A stretch of DNA of 41,122 nucleotides from Chitinophagaceae bacterium (GTDB lineage: Bacteria > Bacteroidota > Bacteroidia > Chitinophagales > Chitinophagaceae): positions 1 to 41,122 of the forward strand of contig JAICXX010000034.1 of assembly GCA_025934485.1 (NCBI GenBank). Reading direction: 5' to 3'. Every line of letters starts with the position of its first letter. The stretch's first letter is position 1. Positions 33,595 to 41,122 of the stretch are shown piece after piece. The notes below the pieces were generated by a model. The model was not told where the DNA came from. It saw only the letters and a list, made by a program, of their open reading frames with translations, and did no database searches. The position numbers and the translations under genes were made by a program.

Positions 33595-34557
33595 ATGAAA
33601 CACGTTTCCATTCTTGCCCTGCACGACGCCACCATGTCGTGTATCGACAGCAGCTACCAGATCCTCAACCGGGTCAACGACTTCCTGAAATACCAGGGTA
33701 GGGCCCCTTTTTATAAAGTAGAGATCGTAGGCGTCAACGCGACGGAAACCCTCGGCAGCCATCTCTATCGCATCAACGTCGGTAATACCATCGAAAGGCT
33801 CGCCAAAACCGATGTAGTGATCATTCCCCTGATTTGCGGCGATTTCGCCAAAGTGCTGGAGCACAACGCGGCCTACGCGCACTGGCTCCGGATCCAACGC
33901 CACAACGGAGCCGAGATCGTCAGCCTTTGCGTAGGCTCTTTCTTCACGGCATCCACCGGTCTGCTCGACGATCGCCGGTGCGCCATCCACTGGGCGGCTA
34001 AGAACGACTTCGCCCAACTCTTTCCCCGCGTACAGGCCATCGACGATACGATCATAACGGACGAGGATGGTATCTATACCTGCGGCGGCGGCTATTCCTA
34101 CCTGAATCTATTGTTGTACATCATCGAAAAACACCTGGGAAAAGACCTCTCCATCCTCGCATCAAAGATGTTCGAGATCGACATCGAACGCAAAAGCCAG
34201 CAGCCCTTCATCATCTTCATCGGCCAAAAACGCCATGGCGACGAAGAGGTCCTGAAGGCGCAGGACTATATCGAAACCTATACCGGGGAGGCTTTCTCCG
34301 TCGACGGTCTCTGCAAGACCCTTCATCTCGGCCGCCGCAATTTCGAACGCCGGTTTAAGAAATGCACCGGCAATTCGGTGATCGAATACATGCAACGTGT
34401 CCGCGTAGAGCAGGCCAAAAAACAGCTCGAATCCAGCCGTAAAACAGTAAACGAGATCATCTACGAGACCGGGTATAAAGACGTCAATGCCTTCCGCAAA
34501 GTGTTTAGAAAATTCACCAATCTTTCCCCACTCGAATACAGACGCAAGTACGCCTGA
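33595..34557 (+). CDS. GlxA-family transcriptional regulator (DJ-1/PfpI domain plus AraC HTH)
   Basis: This 320-residue protein has a DJ-1/PfpI amidotransferase-like sensor domain (about 1-190), with the strand-elbow VSLCVGSFFTAS around Cys113, and an AraC-type double helix-turn-helix domain (about 215-320), with FSVDGLCKTLHLGRRNF then VNEIIYETGYKDVNAFRKVFRKFTNLSPLEYRR. GlxA regulators bind small metabolites in the sensor domain and act as activators. It lies 103 bases after the cytochrome c gene, with its own operator-like gap. The targets are unknown; the VOC/CHASE3 gap with the same core motif and the flanking redox genes are candidates. Confidence 0.92.
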   Translation: MKHVSILALHDATMSCIDSSYQILNRVNDFLKYQGRAPFYKVEIVGVNATETLGSHLYRINVGNTIERLAKTDVVIIPLICGDFAKVLEHNAAYAHWLRIQRHNGAEIVSLCVGSFFTASTGLLDDRRCAIHWAAKNDFAQLFPRVQAIDDTIITDEDGIYTCGGGYSYLNLLLYIIEKHLGKDLSILASKMFEIDIERKSQQPFIIFIGQKRHGDEEVLKAQDYIETYTGEAFSVDGLCKTLHLGRRNFERRFKKCTGNSVIEYMQRVRVEQAKKQLESSRKTVNEIIYETGYKDVNAFRKVFRKFTNLSPLEYRRKYA

Positions 34558-34701
34558 TCATCGGGCAGCCACAACCGAAGCGCCGCTAATTTAACGACCT
34601 AGGTGTTTCCCTATGTGCATGATTGATTTTATTTATCTATCTTTCGGTTGTTCATTCCTGTCCATCTCCTGTCCTCGTCCTGTCCCCTTTTTTCCACGCG
34701 A

Positions 34702-34721
34702 TTTAGGCTGTATAACCTAAA
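34702..34721 (+). repeat. Inverted repeat in the leader of the CFSCH lipoprotein gene
   Basis: TTTAGG (34702-34707) and CCTAAA (34716-34721) pair around an 8-base loop, 11 bases before the ATG at 34733. It could be an RNA hairpin near the ribosome site or a DNA operator. The rest of the 175-base gap upstream is pyrimidine-rich, with a TATCTTTC box near 34640. Confidence 0.35.
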
Positions 34722-34732
34722 ACCTCATATAC

Positions 34733-36424
34733 ATGAATCGTCTATCGACGCAACTCTGCGTGTCCATCGCAGCAGGAATCCTATTGCTCGCCGCCTGCAT
34801 TAACCATCCCTCGACCGGCACCGTAGCCGCCACCGCCTCCGGCCTGCCACAGGACGCAGATTCCATCTGCGGGATCTCGTCCGACTCTTTTAACGCCTGG
34901 TTCCGCTCCGGCCAGCCCACCGAGGACGGCGCCGTGACACCCGCAAACAGCGTGGCCTTCCCCCACAACGACAATTGCGATTTTTACCAGTGGGCGGAAC
35001 GCATGTTCCTCTGGATCACGTCCCCCGATACATCCGGTGGCAAAGAGCGCCCGCGGGTGCTGGAATCGCCCATCTTTTATACCGTAGTACCCCGCGGAGA
35101 TACGGATTACCTGCAAGCGCATCATCCAGGCGAACCTCTCGAGGCCGTAAGCGTATTGCATAAAACCGGACCAAACCGGCTGCCGGTATACACGGACCAT
35201 AAGGGACACCTCTATGAAGTGCTGTTCCATCCGCCCACCGAAAAGCCGCGGATACTAAATGGGAAGGCCATTATAAAACCAACCAGCTTCTCACACCCGG
35301 AACAGATCGTTCACGCCTTTCGGACCTCCGCCGGGATGAAATTCTTTTTTTACGATGGCAGCGCGGTAACCTCAGCCCTTGACCAGGCCACCGGTGACGC
35401 ACTCATGGCACAAACTCGCTCGCTCGTCTATTATATCACCTTCGTCAACGACATGTACGCCTACTATCGTACCATGGTCAGTGTCGATCATATCACTAAC
35501 GATACCTTCCCCACCACCGCAAAAGAACGGGACGAGATCGTTCGGTTTGCCGCCTCCATTCGCTACCCCGCACCCGTCCGTCCCGATGCACTCACCATGG
35601 AGCTGAAAACGTCCTGGGTCGAAGCGGATAGCCTGCCCGGCGGAGCCGATAAATACATTACCATAAAAGCATGGGTCACCAAATATACTTTCTATGGCGA
35701 CACTCTTCGGATTCCCAATGGCCGCCGACTGACAAAGTTGGCGCTGGTAGGCATCCATATCGTTGGCAGCGCCGCCCACCACCCCGAGATGATCTGGGCG
35801 ACCTTCGAACACATCCACAATACCCCCGATTCCACTTATCGGTACGAGGACAGTACGAAAAATAGCAAAACCGTCATCATGAATTCTTCTGCCGATTGGC
35901 TCTTTTCAGCCCGCGGCGGCGCACCCTTTAACATCAGTCATATCAAGGACTCCCTCGGGTACGACACCTTGCAAAGAGTCTATCCCTACACGATCAGCCC
36001 CAGCAACACGCTCAGGGAATTCCCATTCGGCGCGATTTATGGCCAGCAACCCAATGCGCAGGATGCCACGGACGCGCAGTCGAATGCAGAGATCATCTAC
36101 ATCAACAATTCTGTGATCAATAAGATCCCCGGCAACGACGTCCGGAAAAACTATCACCTCATCGGTGCCACCTGGACCAGCGGCGGGGCGGCGCCTAACG
36201 GGATCGTTTACCATTTGGATAGCACCACGAGCGATACCGCCGCGGGCGTCTCCATCGGTACCAGTGCCCTGGCCAATAGCACCATGGAGACTTATTTCCA
36301 GGCGACTACCAATTCCTGCTTCTCCTGCCATAGTTCGTGCAAAGACCTTCAGTGCCAGCTGGCGCCCGAAGCAATAAGCCATATTTTTGGCAACATGCGT
36401 CCGCTGTATATCGTGCCTAAGTAA
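34733..36424 (+). CDS. Putative monohaem c-type cytochrome lipoprotein of unknown function
   Basis: This 563-residue protein has a lipoprotein signal ending at Cys22 (LLLAAC), so it should be anchored in the outer membrane or periplasm. A single haem c motif, CFSCH at 529-533, is near the C-terminus, and a Met near 555 could be the distal ligand. The large beta-rich body (about 60-500) has a CDFYQWAERMFLWITSP motif near the start, an IHIVGSAAHHPEMIWATFEHIHNTP motif in the middle, and a WTSGGAAPNG segment later. I do not recognise a named domain, though the combined pattern looks like a real conserved family. It has its own leader and follows the GlxA regulator. A redox or substrate-oxidation role is inferred from the haem motif only. 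Confidence 0.7.
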   Translation: MNRLSTQLCVSIAAGILLLAACINHPSTGTVAATASGLPQDADSICGISSDSFNAWFRSGQPTEDGAVTPANSVAFPHNDNCDFYQWAERMFLWITSPDTSGGKERPRVLESPIFYTVVPRGDTDYLQAHHPGEPLEAVSVLHKTGPNRLPVYTDHKGHLYEVLFHPPTEKPRILNGKAIIKPTSFSHPEQIVHAFRTSAGMKFFFYDGSAVTSALDQATGDALMAQTRSLVYYITFVNDMYAYYRTMVSVDHITNDTFPTTAKERDEIVRFAASIRYPAPVRPDALTMELKTSWVEADSLPGGADKYITIKAWVTKYTFYGDTLRIPNGRRLTKLALVGIHIVGSAAHHPEMIWATFEHIHNTPDSTYRYEDSTKNSKTVIMNSSADWLFSARGGAPFNISHIKDSLGYDTLQRVYPYTISPSNTLREFPFGAIYGQQPNAQDATDAQSNAEIIYINNSVINKIPGNDVRKNYHLIGATWTSGGAAPNGIVYHLDSTTSDTAAGVSIGTSALANSTMETYFQATTNSCFSCHSSCKDLQCQLAPEAISHIFGNMRPLYIVPK

Positions 36425-36454
36425 GTTGAAACAATTCCAGGCGGTAAGTGTATC

Positions 36455-36501
36455 GAAACCGGTCAGTCAAAAGAGAAAAAAAGTCTCTACCGGTTTCATT
36501 T
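36455..36501 (+). terminator. Long hairpin, likely terminator after the CFSCH lipoprotein gene
   Basis: GAAACCGGT (36455-36463) pairs with ACCGGTTTC (36489-36497); inside, AGAGA (36472-36476) pairs with TCTCT (36484-36488), stacking on the outer stem on the 3' side. ATTTT follows. It lies 31 bases after the stop of the lipoprotein gene. An attenuator role for the permease gene is also possible. Confidence 0.55.
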
Positions 36502-36540
36502 TCACATAGTTGTCAGTCTGGCATCTTTCTGGCTCTTAAC

Positions 36541-36570
36541 AAAGACCAACAAAGGCCAACTAAGACCCAT
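36541..36570 (+). repeat. Three imperfect 10-base tandem repeats before the FtsX permease start
   Basis: AAAGACCAAC, AAAGGCCAAC and TAAGACCCAT run head to tail up to the ATG at 36571. The 10-base period equals one helical turn. The role is unknown; they may be a protein-binding leader element. Confidence 0.4.
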
Positions 36571-38922
36571 ATGCTTAAAAACTACTGGAAGATCGCCATC
36601 CGCAACCTGGTCAAGAACAAGCTCCATGCTACGATCAATATCACCGGATTGGCCCTCGGCATGGCCGCCGCGACTCTGCTCGCCCTCAATATCCTCCATG
36701 GTTTAAGCGTCGACCAATTCCACGAAAAGAAAACGCAGCTCTACAAGGCCTTCCACAAGCAGATACAGAACGGCGAGATGTCCGTCGACAATTCTACTGC
36801 CACGCCCCTGGCCCCGGCCCTGAAACATTACCCCGAGATCAAAAACGTGGCGAGAATGCAATTCAACACGCAATTGCTTCGCTATCAGGATAAAAAGATC
36901 CCAGCGTACGGAAACGTCACCGATCCCGCCTTCTTATCCATGTTCAGCTTTCCCCTGGTAGCGGGCGACGCCTCGACGGCGCTAAAAGATCCTAACGACA
37001 TCGTTATCACCCAAAAGCTGGCGACCAAACTCTTCGGCACCCAGGATGCCATGGGTAAGATCATCACCACGCCGGAAGGTCAGACCTTTACTGTTACCGG
37101 CGTGCTAAAAGACCTCCCAACTAATACCCAATTCTATTTCGAATACCTGCTGCCGTGGTCCTGGTTGCATGATCAGGGCGCCTGGAACGTCCAGGGCACA
37201 GCCACTTGGGTCGAGCTGGCGACCGGCGCCGACGTAGCGGCGCTCAACAAAAAGATCGCCCATGTCGGGCTGGAGGAGTACGAGGCGAAACATCCTGTAC
37301 TGGCCCAACAAACCACCTTTCTGTATCCCCTCACTAAGCTCTATCTGGAGGACCGGTTCGAGAATGGCCTGCCGGCGGGGGGAAACATCGATAGCCTCCG
37401 GATGCTCGGAGGCCTGGGTATCATCATCCTGCTGATCGCCTGCATCAATTTCATGAACCTCAGCACCGCCAGAAGCGAGAAACGCGCACGCGAGGTCGGC
37501 ATCCGCAAGGTGGTCGGCGCGCAGAAAGGCTCCCTCATCTTACAATTCATCGGCGAATCCATCCTGATGGCCACCCTCGCCGGTATTATCGCATTGGCGT
37601 TGGTGAATTTGTCCATCCCCTACTTCAATACCCTCACCGGTATAAGGCTGGTTATACCCTGGCATGCCCCGCTATTCTGGATCGCGGCATTGGCCTTCGT
37701 CGTGCTCACCGGCGTACTTGCGGGCAGCTATCCGGCTTTTTATTTATCCTCTTTCCGCCCGATAAAAGTCCTCAAAGGCATTCTGAAGAACGGCAATGCC
37801 CTGATAAGGCCGAGAAAGGTCCTGGTCGTGGTGCAGTTCGTTTGCTCGATCTTCCTGATCAATTTCACCGTCATCTATCAAAAACAGATCCACCACGAGC
37901 TCGGCCGCGAGGTCGGCTATGTCAAGGACGATCTTGTCTATCACGAGCTTACCGCCGACCTTAAACGGAACAATACCGCCCTCAAAAACGAGCTGATCAC
38001 CAGCGGTGCAGTCGAGTCATTCACCGAATCCAATGCCACGGTCACCAACAACGGCGGCTTTGAGTCGGGTCTGAAATGGGCGGGCATGGACCCCAACGTC
38101 AACCCGGGGTTTGCCCTGTTTATGGAGAATGGGAACTTTGTCCGGACGAACGGCCTCACACTCATTGCCGGCCGGGATATCGATCTTCAAAATTATCCCG
38201 GCGACACGCTTTCCTGTGTCATCAACGAGACCAGCGCCAAATTCCTGGGCTTCAAAGATCCTATTGGGCAGATCATTCTCGACGAACAGGAACACTGGAA
38301 GATCGTGGGTGTCATCAAGGACATGATCGTCGGAGGTGCCGACGAAACCCCTCAGCCGGTGCTCATCAAAGGCGCCACCAGCCCGGGATTCATTACCATG
38401 CGGATCAGCCGAAGCCGGCCTTTTAGCGAAAACGTTGCGCGGGTCGAAGCCATCCTGAAAAGATATAACCCGGCCTTCCTCACCGATCTGCACTTTGCCG
38501 ATAAGGACTATGCCGAAAAATTCCGTTGGGTCCGGAATACAGCGACATTGATCAATACGTTTACCTTTATCGCCATCTTCGTTTCCTGCATGGGATTGTT
38601 GGGTCTCGCCACCTATACCACCGAGAACCGGACCCGCGAGATCGGCATTCGCAAGGTACTGGGCTCGAGCGTGACCGGCATCGTCTCGCTGCTCACCAGG
38701 GACTTCGCCCGCCTGATCCTCATTTCCATCCTGGTCGCCTCCCCCCTGGCCTGGCTCTTCATGCACAACTATCTCGCCCGTTTTTCCTACCGCACCTCGC
38801 TCGATGCCTGGGTCCTCGCCGCCTCCGGCGGCGCCGCGCTGCTGCTGGCTTTCCTGACCATTAGCTTCCAGGTCATCCGCGCCGCCCTCCAAAATCCTGT
38901 GAAGAACCTCCGCACCGAATAA
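36571..38922 (+). CDS. ABC transporter permease (FtsX/MacB-like)
   Basis: From ATG 36571 the protein has 784 residues. An N-terminal membrane segment (about 20-42) leads into a MacB-type periplasmic domain (about 45-245). The first FtsX core (about 285-400) has the coupling motif KRAREVGIRKVVGA, and the second (about 660-775) has NRTREIGIRKVLGSS. This is the Bacteroidota-type permease in which two FtsX units are fused in one chain. These proteins work with a LolD/MacB-like ATPase, often in peptide or lipoprotein export; no ATPase is adjacent. A frame extension to 36448 adds a basic leader with no hydrophobic start and is rejected. It is followed by a 136-base gap with two sigma-54-like boxes. 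Confidence 0.9.
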   Translation: MLKNYWKIAIRNLVKNKLHATINITGLALGMAAATLLALNILHGLSVDQFHEKKTQLYKAFHKQIQNGEMSVDNSTATPLAPALKHYPEIKNVARMQFNTQLLRYQDKKIPAYGNVTDPAFLSMFSFPLVAGDASTALKDPNDIVITQKLATKLFGTQDAMGKIITTPEGQTFTVTGVLKDLPTNTQFYFEYLLPWSWLHDQGAWNVQGTATWVELATGADVAALNKKIAHVGLEEYEAKHPVLAQQTTFLYPLTKLYLEDRFENGLPAGGNIDSLRMLGGLGIIILLIACINFMNLSTARSEKRAREVGIRKVVGAQKGSLILQFIGESILMATLAGIIALALVNLSIPYFNTLTGIRLVIPWHAPLFWIAALAFVVLTGVLAGSYPAFYLSSFRPIKVLKGILKNGNALIRPRKVLVVVQFVCSIFLINFTVIYQKQIHHELGREVGYVKDDLVYHELTADLKRNNTALKNELITSGAVESFTESNATVTNNGGFESGLKWAGMDPNVNPGFALFMENGNFVRTNGLTLIAGRDIDLQNYPGDTLSCVINETSAKFLGFKDPIGQIILDEQEHWKIVGVIKDMIVGGADETPQPVLIKGATSPGFITMRISRSRPFSENVARVEAILKRYNPAFLTDLHFADKDYAEKFRWVRNTATLINTFTFIAIFVSCMGLLGLATYTTENRTREIGIRKVLGSSVTGIVSLLTRDFARLILISILVASPLAWLFMHNYLARFSYRTSLDAWVLAASGGAALLLAFLTISFQVIRAALQNPVKNLRTE

Positions 38923-38925
38923 AAT

Positions 38926-38942
38926 CTTGGCACAGTAATTTC
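38926..38942 (+). promoter_or_regulatory. Sigma-54-like promoter box 1 upstream of the OmpA-like gene
   Basis: CTTGGCACAGTAATTTCT matches the sigma-54 -24/-12 pattern TTGGCACR-N4-TTGCW with one mismatch in the -12 part (TTTCT for TTGCW). It starts just after the stop of the permease gene and about 118 bases before ATG 39059. Confidence 0.45.
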
Positions 38943-38988
38943 TATAGCTATCTATACCCTCCTCCCTCCTGTAGATCAAGTAGACCCC

Positions 38989-39005
38989 CTTGGCACAATA
39001 TTTTT
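38989..39005 (+). promoter_or_regulatory. Sigma-54-like promoter box 2 upstream of the OmpA-like gene
   Basis: CTTGGCACAATATTTTTT repeats the -24 element exactly (9 bases identical to box 1, 63 bases downstream); its -12 part is TTTTT, with two mismatches. It lies about 54 bases before ATG 39059. Either it or box 1 could be the working promoter. Confidence 0.4.
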
Positions 39006-39058
39006 TGTGTTGACCTGAATTTTAAAATCTACACACCAGTTTAAAAAAAAGCTTGATC

Positions 39059-40018
39059 ATGAAAACAAAACTTAAAATGTCCTTTTTGACTGCCGGTACC
39101 GCCCTTATCTTACTTACCGGATGCGTATCGAGCAGGAAATACAAGGCGTCGCAGGCAGATGTGGCGAAGTTACGAGGTGACAGCGCCCAATTACAACAGC
39201 AGGTAACATCGCTCAATAGCAATGTCCAGGATCTGCAAAACAAAAATACCGGCTTGCAGGGCCAGCTGGACAAGAGCAACAGCAGCTATGCTGAACAACA
39301 AAAGAATTTGGATTATTATCAGAACTATTTCAAACAGCAGCAGGGTATGATGTCGCAGGTCAGCGACGACGTAAAGAATGCCCTGACGCAGGCCGGTATC
39401 TCGAATGCCGATGTCGAGCAGACCAACAACACCGTATACGTACGGCTGGATGAGGACGAGCTCTTCAAAAAGAACTCCACCATGGTTTCTGCCAATGGTA
39501 AAAAAGCGCTCGACGGGCTTAGCCAGGTCATCGCGAACAAATCGAATGTCAATGTCTTCGTAGCCGCCGGCGACTCCGCCATGGCAAACTCCGGTATGGC
39601 GATGAATAACGAACCCGCACCCGAGCCCAAACACATCGTACACCACCACGTACATCACGCGGCCGCATCCTCGAGTACGGCATCCGGCGGTGGTAACAAC
39701 CAGTCCGGCAGCACCGCTTCGAACACGCCTAACGGTACGGCCCCCGTACACCACAAGGTTCACCACCACTACAACTCGGAAGGCTCCTCGATGGTCTACA
39801 ACGGTCCGGGCCACCACAACCGCGCCTGGGCGCTCAAACAAGGCCGGATGGTAGCCGTAGCCGATCACTTCCTCAAAGGCGGTGTACCCAAGATCAATGT
39901 ATCGCTGCAACAGCCGCCTACAGATGGTACCCAACCCTCGAACACCATTAAGGTAGTATTCGTACCTAAGATGGAAGACTTCAATCCCCAGATGAATGGT
40001 TCTTCGGCAGTTCGATAA
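39059..40018 (+). CDS. OmpA-like lipoprotein with coiled coil and His-rich insertion
   Basis: From ATG 39059 the protein has 319 residues. A lipoprotein signal ends at Cys22 (LILLTGC). A coiled coil rich in Gln, Asn and Leu spans about 30-95. A degenerate OmpA/MotB-like domain follows, split in two: LFKKNSTMVSANGKKALDGLSQVI (136-159) leads to VNVFVAAGDSAM, where the usual peptidoglycan-binding HTD motif is missing. An insertion of about 70 residues (about 185-253) is rich in His, Ser and Gly (KHIVHHHVHHAA, HHKVHHHYN, GPGHHN). The second half resumes with NRAWALKQGRMVAVADHFLKGGV and closes near 283. The His clusters could bind metal ions. An in-frame TTG at 39053 is unlikely as start. A clear terminator follows. 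Confidence 0.8.
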   Translation: MKTKLKMSFLTAGTALILLTGCVSSRKYKASQADVAKLRGDSAQLQQQVTSLNSNVQDLQNKNTGLQGQLDKSNSSYAEQQKNLDYYQNYFKQQQGMMSQVSDDVKNALTQAGISNADVEQTNNTVYVRLDEDELFKKNSTMVSANGKKALDGLSQVIANKSNVNVFVAAGDSAMANSGMAMNNEPAPEPKHIVHHHVHHAAASSSTASGGGNNQSGSTASNTPNGTAPVHHKVHHHYNSEGSSMVYNGPGHHNRAWALKQGRMVAVADHFLKGGVPKINVSLQQPPTDGTQPSNTIKVVFVPKMEDFNPQMNGSSAVR

Positions 40019-40040
40019 GCTGTAGAACCAAAGTATAGCA

Positions 40041-40069
40041 AAGCCTCCTGCGAAGCAGGGGGCTTTTTT
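40041..40069 (+). terminator. Rho-independent terminator after the OmpA-like gene
   Basis: AAGCCTCCTGC pairs with GCAGGGGGCTT (one mismatch) around a GAA loop and is followed by six T. It lies 23 bases after the stop at 40018 and 16 bases before the next start, so the isomerase gene should have its own promoter or rely on readthrough. Confidence 0.85.
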
Positions 40070-40084
40070 CCGTAACTTGAAGTC

Positions 40085-40873
40085 ATGAAACAGCACGATG
40101 ATATCTCTCTTGCCCAATGGTCCCTTATCGAAGAATGGCGCGCGGGCAAATGGAAAACCCTCGACTTCCCACGGCTGACTCGCGAAGAATTTAATCTCAA
40201 CGGCATCGAGCTGGTCAATACCTTGCTGGAAGTCCCCACGGAAGAGTATCTCAAACAGCTCAAAGCGAACGCCGCGGCGCATCGCATCGACATCGTACTC
40301 ATTATGGTCGACGACGAAGGCGACGGCTGTGCCCCCACAAAAGAAGGCCGCAGGGAATTCGCCATCTTTCATCGCAAGTGGGTGGATATCGCGCAATATC
40401 TCGGCTGTCAGGCGATCCGCACCAATTGCCGCGGACCACAGCATGTCGACAAAAAAGCCGCCCTCGAGTGGGCCGTCGAGTCGTATCATATGCTCCTGGA
40501 ATATGCAAAACCCGCCGGCATCGACATCCTCATCGAAAACCATGGAGGTGTGTCGAATGACGCAGCCTGGATGGTAGACCTCATGAAAAAAGTCGACGAT
40601 CCCCACTTCGGCACCTATCCGGATTGGCGCCAGCCTGCCACCGATTTCGACAACATCGGCTATCTCGCCCAAACCTTGCCTTTTGCAAAAGGCATGTCCT
40701 ACCGCAATCAGCCCACGGACGAGGGCTCTATCCACATGCTCGATCTCTGCCGCGAAAAAGGTTACCGCGGCTGGTATGGCATCGAATCCCCCGGCCGTGC
40801 CCAGATCGCAAAGGCGATCCAATTGCTAAATGCCCATCTGGGAACAGCCGCCGTATCAAAACCAAACAATTGA
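40085..40873 (+). CDS. Sugar phosphate isomerase/epimerase-like TIM-barrel protein
   Basis: This 262-residue cytoplasmic protein belongs to the xylose isomerase-like TIM-barrel (AP endonuclease family 2) group. Motifs are NLNGIELVNTL (37-47), VLIMVDDEGD (71-80), AIRTNCRG (110-117), ILIENHGG (148-155) with metal-ligand candidate Glu151, GTYPDWRQP (176-184), and WYGIESPG near 236-243. The metal site should hold Mn or Zn. These enzymes isomerise or epimerise sugars or inositols, but substrate is not determinable. The gene lies 16 bases after a strong terminator. No sugar transporter or other catabolic gene is adjacent. Confidence 0.85.
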   Translation: MKQHDDISLAQWSLIEEWRAGKWKTLDFPRLTREEFNLNGIELVNTLLEVPTEEYLKQLKANAAAHRIDIVLIMVDDEGDGCAPTKEGRREFAIFHRKWVDIAQYLGCQAIRTNCRGPQHVDKKAALEWAVESYHMLLEYAKPAGIDILIENHGGVSNDAAWMVDLMKKVDDPHFGTYPDWRQPATDFDNIGYLAQTLPFAKGMSYRNQPTDEGSIHMLDLCREKGYRGWYGIESPGRAQIAKAIQLLNAHLGTAAVSKPNN

Positions 40874-40908
40874 ACACAGATGGACCGCTGTCCAGCCAGC
40901 TTCCTTGG

Positions 40909-40924
40909 GGAAAAAATACCCCAT
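40909..40924 (+). promoter_or_regulatory. GGAAAAAATACCCCAT motif (second copy)
   Basis: This motif matches 4237-4221 (minus strand) apart from one missing T. It lies in the gap after the isomerase gene, 57 bases before ATG 40982, and with the preceding TGGGG can form a short TGGGG/CCCCA hairpin. See the coxA-upstream copy. Confidence 0.35.
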
Positions 40925-40981
40925 AACTGTCTCTCTACAAAGTGATAACTTGCTCTGAATTTTCACTGTTACTTATCGTGC

Positions 40982-41104
40982 ATGATCCCTTTCCTGGAAA
41001 AAGCATTCGACACCTGCGATCTTCAACCGGTGAGCGATGTGTTGGAGATGTGGGGCCGGATCCTGGAGCGGCCGAAGACGGCAGCCAGCAAAAATATACG
41101 GTGA
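40982..41104 (+). CDS. Short ORF at the right edge, 40 residues (candidate)
   Basis: ATG 40982 opens a 40-codon frame ending at TGA 41102-41104. It starts MIPFLEKAFDTC and ends PKTAASKNIR, with no signal peptide or recognised motif. The minus strand also has an open frame here that could be the end of a gene from beyond the edge, so which strand is coding is unclear. The only support for the forward reading is the upstream motif at 40909. Confidence 0.25.
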   Translation: MIPFLEKAFDTCDLQPVSDVLEMWGRILERPKTAASKNIR

Positions 41105-41122
41105 TCGTCAATAGGCGGGGCG

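Noticed and set aside
39191..40822. Long open frame antisense to the OmpA-like and isomerase genes (543 codons)
   Set aside because: It runs opposite to two convincing genes and across a terminator. Its translation has no recognisable domain; the openness is a by-product of codon use in the real genes.
1..41122. tRNA, rRNA, CRISPR, insertion sequence, or defence system
   Set aside because: By eye I found no tRNA-like TPsiC arm, no regularly spaced short repeats, no transposase or integrase, and no restriction, toxin-antitoxin or nuclease cluster.

Overview
The window looks like a chromosomal segment of a Bacteroidota bacterium, most likely a member of the Chitinophagaceae or a near relative; this placement is inferred. 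Support comes from two secreted proteins with type IX secretion sorting domains (one type A, one type B), an ActA-type multihaem cytochrome fused to a class I cytochrome c domain as in Bacteroidota, several start regions with the Bacteroidota-type TAnnTTTG box, a GlxA/AraC regulator, a Bacteroidota-style FtsX/MacB permease, and moderately GC-rich coding DNA with AT-rich gaps. I saw no rRNA, tRNA, CRISPR array, transposase or attachment site.

Layout. 1-2355: the tail of an unidentified gene, a DUF3291 protein divergent from an HxlR regulator, then the hexahaem ActA-like cytochrome. 2366-7022: cytochrome oxidase subunit I tail-to-tail with actA, a 311-base gap, a small membrane protein, and a four-PAS sensor kinase. 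7138-10033: a secreted carboxypeptidase-regulatory-like protein, a CPA1 Na+/H+ antiporter and an ORF6N-domain protein. 10112-17592: secreted hydrolases (GH3 lipoprotein, M13 metallopeptidase, Tat-exported alpha-galactosidase-like protein), then a fatty acid desaturase and a secreted TonB-C-domain protein. 17629-19705: a PLP-dependent decarboxylase and two small genes on the minus strand. 19810-28682: two large T9SS cargo proteins enclosing a DUF3108-like exported protein, a rhomboid protease, MsrA and a HAD phosphatase. 28853-31267: a VOC protein and a CHASE3 kinase/CheY pair. 31316-36424: a Tat-exported FAD amine oxidase translationally coupled to a cytochrome c, a GlxA-type regulator, and a large lipoprotein with a C-terminal haem motif. 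36571-41122: an FtsX permease, a degenerate OmpA-like lipoprotein with a His-rich insert behind two sigma-54-like promoter boxes, a sugar isomerase/epimerase-like protein and a short ORF at the edge.

How it fits together. Most products act in the envelope: adhesins, hydrolases, proteases, lipoproteins and sensors. A second thread is extracytoplasmic redox: three unrelated c-type cytochromes, an oxidase subunit I, an exported flavoprotein oxidase and MsrA. The most interesting items are the flavin oxidase-cytochrome pair (31316-33492), the CFSCH lipoprotein (34733-36424), the His-rich OmpA-like lipoprotein with tandem sigma-54-like boxes (38926-40018), the isolated actA/coxA pair, and short shared intergenic motifs that may mark small regulons. 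None of these is proven to be a new system from sequence alone.
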